A stretch of 64,000 nucleotides of DNA from Lewinellaceae bacterium (GTDB taxonomy: Bacteria > Bacteroidota > Bacteroidia > Chitinophagales > Saprospiraceae), in assembly GCA_020636435.1 (NCBI GenBank), contig JACJXX010000002.1:2294001-2358000 (forward strand), given 5' to 3'. Below, piece by piece: positions 59,771-64,000 of the stretch. Made by a program: the position numbers and the translations under genes. Every line of letters begins with the position of its first letter. Position 1 is the stretch's first letter. The notes beneath the pieces are model-generated. The model did not search any database. It was not told the DNA's origin and saw nothing but the letters and a program-made list of their open reading frames with translations.

Positions 59771-62755
59771 ATGAACCGAATTTTTATCATTTCAATCGCT
59801 ATACTCTTGTTGTGTAATTTGGCATGGGGTCAGGTAGAAACAGGGCAATACTTATATAAGCAACACGCTTACGAGGGAAACACGCTCAATTATCGCATCC
59901 TCTATCCCCATAATTTTGACGAGAACAAGCGCTATCCGCTCGTCCTGTTCCTGCATGGCCGGGGAGAGAGCGGCAGCGACAACGAGAAGCAATTGGTACA
60001 TGGCAGCAAGCTGTTCCTGGACTCTTTGCATAAATACCCGGCAGTCGTCATTTTTCCGCAATGCCCGGAGACGGATTATTGGTCCAATATCGACCGGATT
60101 CAAAAAGATGACGGCACCCTTCAATTCAGTTTCCCAACAGACCGGCCGCCGAATCCTTCCCTGGCTGCGGTGATGGACCTGGTGAACCAGGAACTGGCCA
60201 AACCTTACATCGAAGTGAACCGATTTTATGTCACCGGCTTGTCGATGGGCGGCATGGGCACATGGGAACTATTGTGGCGCATGCCCGAAAAGATCGCGGC
60301 AGCGGCCCCGATCTGCGGCGGCGGCGCTCCGGAGAAGGCCTCAGCGATGGTGGATGTTCCCATCTGGATTTTCCACGGCATGAAGGACGATGTGGTGCCG
60401 CCGCGCTTTTCCATCCGCATGCTAAAAGCGATCCAGAGCCAGGGCGGTTTGGCCAAGATCACGCTGTTTCCCGATGCCAACCACAACTCCTGGGATTCAA
60501 CCTTTGCCGAGCCCGATTATTTGTCCTGGATGTTCTCCAAATACAAGGGGGAATCCTACTCTCTCTTCGTTGACTCGCTGATGTCTGAGATGACGCTGAA
60601 GGAGAAGATCGGCCAGCTCAACCTCGTCAACCAGGGCGGCGCGGTCACCGGCACGGTCATCAGCAAGAATGTCGAGCAAAAGATCAAAGACGGCCAGGTG
60701 GGCGGCATCTTTGGCTCCCGGAGCGCTTCCAAGATGCGCGGGATTCAGGAAATTGCAGTAAAGCAAAGCCGGCTCGGCATTCCGTTGCTGACCGCTATGG
60801 ACGTCATCCACGGCCACCAAACCATTTTTCCTATCCCCCTTGGGATGTCCTGCACCTGGGATCCCGAACTGATCCAGGAAACCGCCCGCACAGCGGCCCG
60901 CGAGGCCACTGCCGACGGCATCATGTGGAACTTTTCCCCTATGGTCGATATTTCGCGCGATCCGCGCTGGGGGCGTATGGCGGAAGGCAGCGGGGAAGAC
61001 CCTTTCCTTGGGTCAAAGATAGCCGCCGCTATGGTGAGAGGCTACCAGCAGGATGACCTGGCCGACCCCACCACCATGCTGGCCTGCGTGAAACACTACG
61101 CTGCTTATGGCGCTCCGGAAGGCGGGCGCGACTATGCCACGGTAGACATGAGCCGGGTGCGCCTGCACAATGAATACCTGCCGCCTTACAAAGCCGCCGT
61201 CGATGCCGGCGTTGGAACGGTAATGACTTCCTTCAATGTAATCGACTATGTGCCAGCCAGCGCCAATAAATACCTCTACCAAACCGTCCTGCGCGACCAG
61301 TGGGGATTCGACGGCTTCGTCGTAACGGATTATACCACCATCAATGAAATGACCGCCCACGGATTGGGCGACCTGCAAAAGGTATCGGCTTTAGCCCTCC
61401 AGGCCGGCATTGACATGGATATGATCGGTGAGGGTTACCTGACTACACTGGAAAAATCCCTGGAAGAAGGCCTGGTCAACCGAGCGCAGATCGACCGCGC
61501 CTGCCAGCGCATCCTGATCGCCAAGGAACGGCTGGGATTGTTTGATGATCCGTACCGCTACTTCGATGAATCGCGGGCGGCAAAAGAGATTCTTTCTGAA
61601 AAAAACCGCGCCTTTTCGCGGGAAGTGGCGGGCAAATCAGCCGTCCTGCTCAAGAACGAAGGCAAGATATTGCCACTGAGCAAATCTGCCAGGATTGCCC
61701 TAATCGGCCCACTGGCGGATAATAAGCGCAATATGATGGGCACCTGGAGTGTGTCAGGAGATCATTCCAAGTCTATCCCCGTGCGGCAAGGCATGGAATC
61801 GCTGCTTAGCGGCGAAGGCAGTATCCGCTACGCCAAGGGCGCCAATATATCCGATGACCCTGCATTTGCCAAGCTGGTCAATACCTTCGGCGAGGAGATC
61901 GTCATCGATGAGCGTTCGCCCGAAGAGATGATTGCGGAGGCGGTTGGGATCGCTGAAGCGTCCGACGTGATCGTAGCCGTCATGGGCGAAGCGGCGGATA
62001 TGAGCGGAGAATCGTCGAGTATGGCCCATATCGGCTTGCAGCCTTGCCAGGTGCGCCTGTTGAAAGCCCTTAAGGAAACGGGCAAACCCATCGTCCTTGT
62101 CCTGTTTAATGGCCGCCCGATGACCCTCTCCTGGGAAGATGAGCAGATGGACGCTATACTGGAGGTATGGAGCCCCGGCATCGAGGCTGGGTATGCGGTA
62201 GCTGATGTGCTTTTCGGAGAGGTCAACCCTTCCGGCAAACTGACGGCTTCCTTCCCGGTAGCCGTGGGGCAAATTCCGGTCTATCACAGCATGCTGAATG
62301 GCGGCCGGCCCTACGGCGGTGGCGATTACCGGAGATTTACGTCCAACTACCTGGATATTCCAAACGAGCCGCTGTATCCATTCGGATACGGATTGAGCTA
62401 TACGCAATTTGAGTATGGCAAACCGGCCCTATCGCATGCCGAAATGACGAAAGGGGGCAAAGTTACCCTGAGCGTTGCCGTTAAAAACACGGGCGACCGG
62501 GCCGGCGCCGAGATCGTACAGCTGTACATCCGCGACGTGGTGGGCAGCATCAGCCGCCCGGTGAAGGAGTTGAAAGGTTTTGATAAGATCATGCTCAAGC
62601 CCGGCGAGGAGAAAACTGTTCGTTTTGCTATCGATGAATCGCTGCTGCAATTCTGCAACAGCGATTTGGAGTGGGTGGTCGAGCCCGGGGAGTTTCAGGT
62701 GTTTGTCGGACCGAATTCGCGGGATGTGCAGATGTTGTCGTTTGAGTATAAGTAG
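59771..62755 (+). CDS. Secreted esterase-GH3 beta-glucosidase fusion
   Basis: 994 residues. After the signal peptide (to about 23) comes an alpha/beta-hydrolase esterase domain (30-255) with LVLFLHGRGESG, the nucleophile elbow GLSMGG (Ser158), Asp in GMKDDVVPP and His in DANHNSW. The GH3 part (268-990) has MDVIHGHQTIFPIPLGMSC, WGRMAEGSGEDPFLGS, the nucleophile Asp520 in FVVTDY, an acid/base Glu candidate in MGEAADMSGESSS, and a C-terminal fibronectin-III-like domain. It would remove an ester group and then release glucose from beta-glucan oligomers. The 12-bp gap to the upstream glucanase shows an operon. Confidence 0.93.
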   Translation: MNRIFIISIAILLLCNLAWGQVETGQYLYKQHAYEGNTLNYRILYPHNFDENKRYPLVLFLHGRGESGSDNEKQLVHGSKLFLDSLHKYPAVVIFPQCPETDYWSNIDRIQKDDGTLQFSFPTDRPPNPSLAAVMDLVNQELAKPYIEVNRFYVTGLSMGGMGTWELLWRMPEKIAAAAPICGGGAPEKASAMVDVPIWIFHGMKDDVVPPRFSIRMLKAIQSQGGLAKITLFPDANHNSWDSTFAEPDYLSWMFSKYKGESYSLFVDSLMSEMTLKEKIGQLNLVNQGGAVTGTVISKNVEQKIKDGQVGGIFGSRSASKMRGIQEIAVKQSRLGIPLLTAMDVIHGHQTIFPIPLGMSCTWDPELIQETARTAAREATADGIMWNFSPMVDISRDPRWGRMAEGSGEDPFLGSKIAAAMVRGYQQDDLADPTTMLACVKHYAAYGAPEGGRDYATVDMSRVRLHNEYLPPYKAAVDAGVGTVMTSFNVIDYVPASANKYLYQTVLRDQWGFDGFVVTDYTTINEMTAHGLGDLQKVSALALQAGIDMDMIGEGYLTTLEKSLEEGLVNRAQIDRACQRILIAKERLGLFDDPYRYFDESRAAKEILSEKNRAFSREVAGKSAVLLKNEGKILPLSKSARIALIGPLADNKRNMMGTWSVSGDHSKSIPVRQGMESLLSGEGSIRYAKGANISDDPAFAKLVNTFGEEIVIDERSPEEMIAEAVGIAEASDVIVAVMGEAADMSGESSSMAHIGLQPCQVRLLKALKETGKPIVLVLFNGRPMTLSWEDEQMDAILEVWSPGIEAGYAVADVLFGEVNPSGKLTASFPVAVGQIPVYHSMLNGGRPYGGGDYRRFTSNYLDIPNEPLYPFGYGLSYTQFEYGKPALSHAEMTKGGKVTLSVAVKNTGDRAGAEIVQLYIRDVVGSISRPVKELKGFDKIMLKPGEEKTVRFAIDESLLQFCNSDLEWVVEPGEFQVFVGPNSRDVQMLSFEYK

Positions 62756-62799
62756 CCGGACCTATTTAGATTAAGTATAACTGAACTTTACCCAACTCT

Positions 62800-62939
62800 T
62801 AATCGAAGGTTGTTGTCTCCCCCTGGGGGAGTTCGAGGGGGGAATTTTAAAGGATTTTCGTTTCCAAGTCCCCCTCCTAACCTTCCCGGCATTTCGCCGG
62901 GACAGGCTCCCCAGGGGAAGACTGTATCCTTCGATATTA
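62800..62939. repeat. Intergenic palindromic repeat of the CCCCnGGGG family, copy 2
   Basis: TAATCGAAG with TTGTCTCCCC on the left faces GGGGAAGAC and CTTCGATATTA on the right; G/C blocks inside pair as well. It shares ATCGAAG ends and CCCCCTGGGGGAG blocks with 27729-27841. It fills most of the gap between the GH3 and GH43-like genes and holds no gene. Confidence 0.65.
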
Positions 62940-62964
62940 GGGCTGGAATAAATGCTCGAGTAGT

Positions 62965-64000
62965 ATGAAATACGATAAACCCTTTTCATCCATCCTTTTT
63001 CCTCTGCTGATTTTCCTGGCAGGGCCGCTCATCTGTACGGTAACAGCCCAAAACACCGAAGCAGCTACGGCCGCATCCTTCTCTTCGGGAAAACGGAATT
63101 ATAAAACCTACTGCAACCCGATCGACATCGACTACTCCTACATGTCGCACTACCGGGCAAGAAACAATGTATCCTACCGCTCGGGGGCCGATCCCGCAGT
63201 GGTCAATTTCAAGGGAAAATACTACCTTTTCGTCACCCGGTCGCACGGCTATTGGGCCTCGGACGACATGAGCAACTGGACCTTTATCCGCCCGCAGAGC
63301 TGGTACTTCAATGGCTGCAATGCCCCGGCCGCAGCGGTAAAAGATGGTAAAATCATCGTATTGGGCGATCCCTCCGGGCGCGGGGCGGTTATCGAAACCG
63401 GCAACCCGGATTTGGGAGATTGGACAACCAACTTTGCCGTGATCAACCTTCCGGGGGGCGTACAAGACCCCAACCTGTTCGTAGATGATGACGGCAAGGT
63501 GTACCTGTACGAGGAATCTTCCAACGCGTTTCCCATTCACGGAATCGAACTGGATGCCAACAACTATTATATTCCCATCGGCGAACAGGTGGACCTCTTT
63601 AATTTAGAACCGGAAAAACACGGCTGGGAGCGCTTCGGCCAGGATCACAAATCGGACCTTAAGCCCTACATCGAAGGCCCCTGGATGATGAAGCACGGCG
63701 ATACCTACTACCTGGAATACGGCGCCCCCGGCACGCAGTGGAACGTCTATGCCGATGGGGTATACACCAGCAAATCTCCGTTGGGCCCGTTCGAATACGC
63801 CCCTTACAATCCCATCTCCTATAAGCCCGGGGGCTTCCTCAAAGGATCGGGCCACGGCGCTACCGTACGGGACAACCAGGGCAATTACTGGCACTATGCC
63901 ACCATGGCGATCTCCGTCAACTATAAATTCGAGCGCCGCATCGGCATGTATCCGGCTGGTTTTGAAGACAATGGCCAGATGTACGTCAATACCGCTTACG
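62965..64000 (+). CDS. GH43-like glycoside hydrolase, 5' part
   Basis: 345 codons are present and the frame is open at the window end. A signal peptide (MKYDKPFSSILFPLLIFLAGPLICTVTAQ) precedes a five-bladed propeller of GH43 type: SGADPAVVNFKGKYYLFVTR with the likely catalytic Asp, VQDPNLFVDDDGKVYLYEE, YIEGPWMMKHGDTYYLEYG with the likely acid Glu, and GSGHGATV. The substrate is unknown; GH43 enzymes mostly cut arabinose or xylose links, but some subfamilies act on galactans and other glycans. It follows the GH3 gene by 209 bp and is probably the last-known part of this locus. Confidence 0.88.
   Translation, partial: MKYDKPFSSILFPLLIFLAGPLICTVTAQNTEAATAASFSSGKRNYKTYCNPIDIDYSYMSHYRARNNVSYRSGADPAVVNFKGKYYLFVTRSHGYWASDDMSNWTFIRPQSWYFNGCNAPAAAVKDGKIIVLGDPSGRGAVIETGNPDLGDWTTNFAVINLPGGVQDPNLFVDDDGKVYLYEESSNAFPIHGIELDANNYYIPIGEQVDLFNLEPEKHGWERFGQDHKSDLKPYIEGPWMMKHGDTYYLEYGAPGTQWNVYADGVYTSKSPLGPFEYAPYNPISYKPGGFLKGSGHGATVRDNQGNYWHYATMAISVNYKFERRIGMYPAGFEDNGQMYVNTAY

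Overview
The window looks like the chromosome of a Bacteroidota bacterium, most likely in or near the Saprospiraceae. It has moderate-to-high GC. Secreted proteins carry type IX secretion (T9SS) C-terminal sorting domains. There is a SusC/SusD pair, a DUF5916 protein, an LptE-like lipoprotein and a glycine-rich RRM protein, and promoter elements of the TAnnTTTG type appear (for example TATCTTTG before several starts). No rRNA, tRNA or CRISPR array was seen.

Left part (1-13.7 kb): an insertion sequence (547-2166, 20-bp inverted ends, perfect 9-bp target duplication) splits a Tat-exported intradiol dioxygenase that carried a T9SS tail. It is followed by an EAD11-like/TPR membrane protein, proC, a MarR-YceI pair sharing a palindromic operator candidate, a histidine kinase with a one-blade sensor, an ECF sigma operon with an anti-sigma/beta-barrel fusion, a secreted esterase, and a cluster of small genes ending in a cold-shock protein.

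Middle part (14-45.5 kb): mostly housekeeping and envelope genes. These are formate-THF ligase, an MscS channel, an ATP-grasp-like protein, pabB-pabC, two TPR proteins (one coupled to a P-loop ATPase and built from six nearly identical 120-bp repeats), an M43 metalloprotease, an RRM protein, a class A penicillin-binding protein, biotin carboxylase, acetoacetyl-CoA synthetase, a DUF5916 protein, LptE, a BASS transporter and a secreted multicopper oxidase.

Right part (45.7-64 kb): a polysaccharide utilization locus. A propeller/LuxR-type membrane regulator precedes SusC, SusD, a double-LamG surface lipoprotein, two GH144-type (PF10091) glucanases, an esterase-GH3 fusion and a GH43-like enzyme cut by the window end. 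The GH144 plus GH3 content suggests beta-1,2-glucan as substrate, and the esterase domain hints at a substituted form. The second glucanase carries a hairpin mobile repeat inserted in frame just after its signal peptide. A related copy lies at 7928-8092.

Intergenic regions are rich in hairpin repeats of several families, including a long near-perfect hairpin between susC and susD. The most promising candidates for undescribed biology are the ATPase/TPR pair (21541-24578), the in-frame mobile hairpin, and the esterase-bearing glucan locus.
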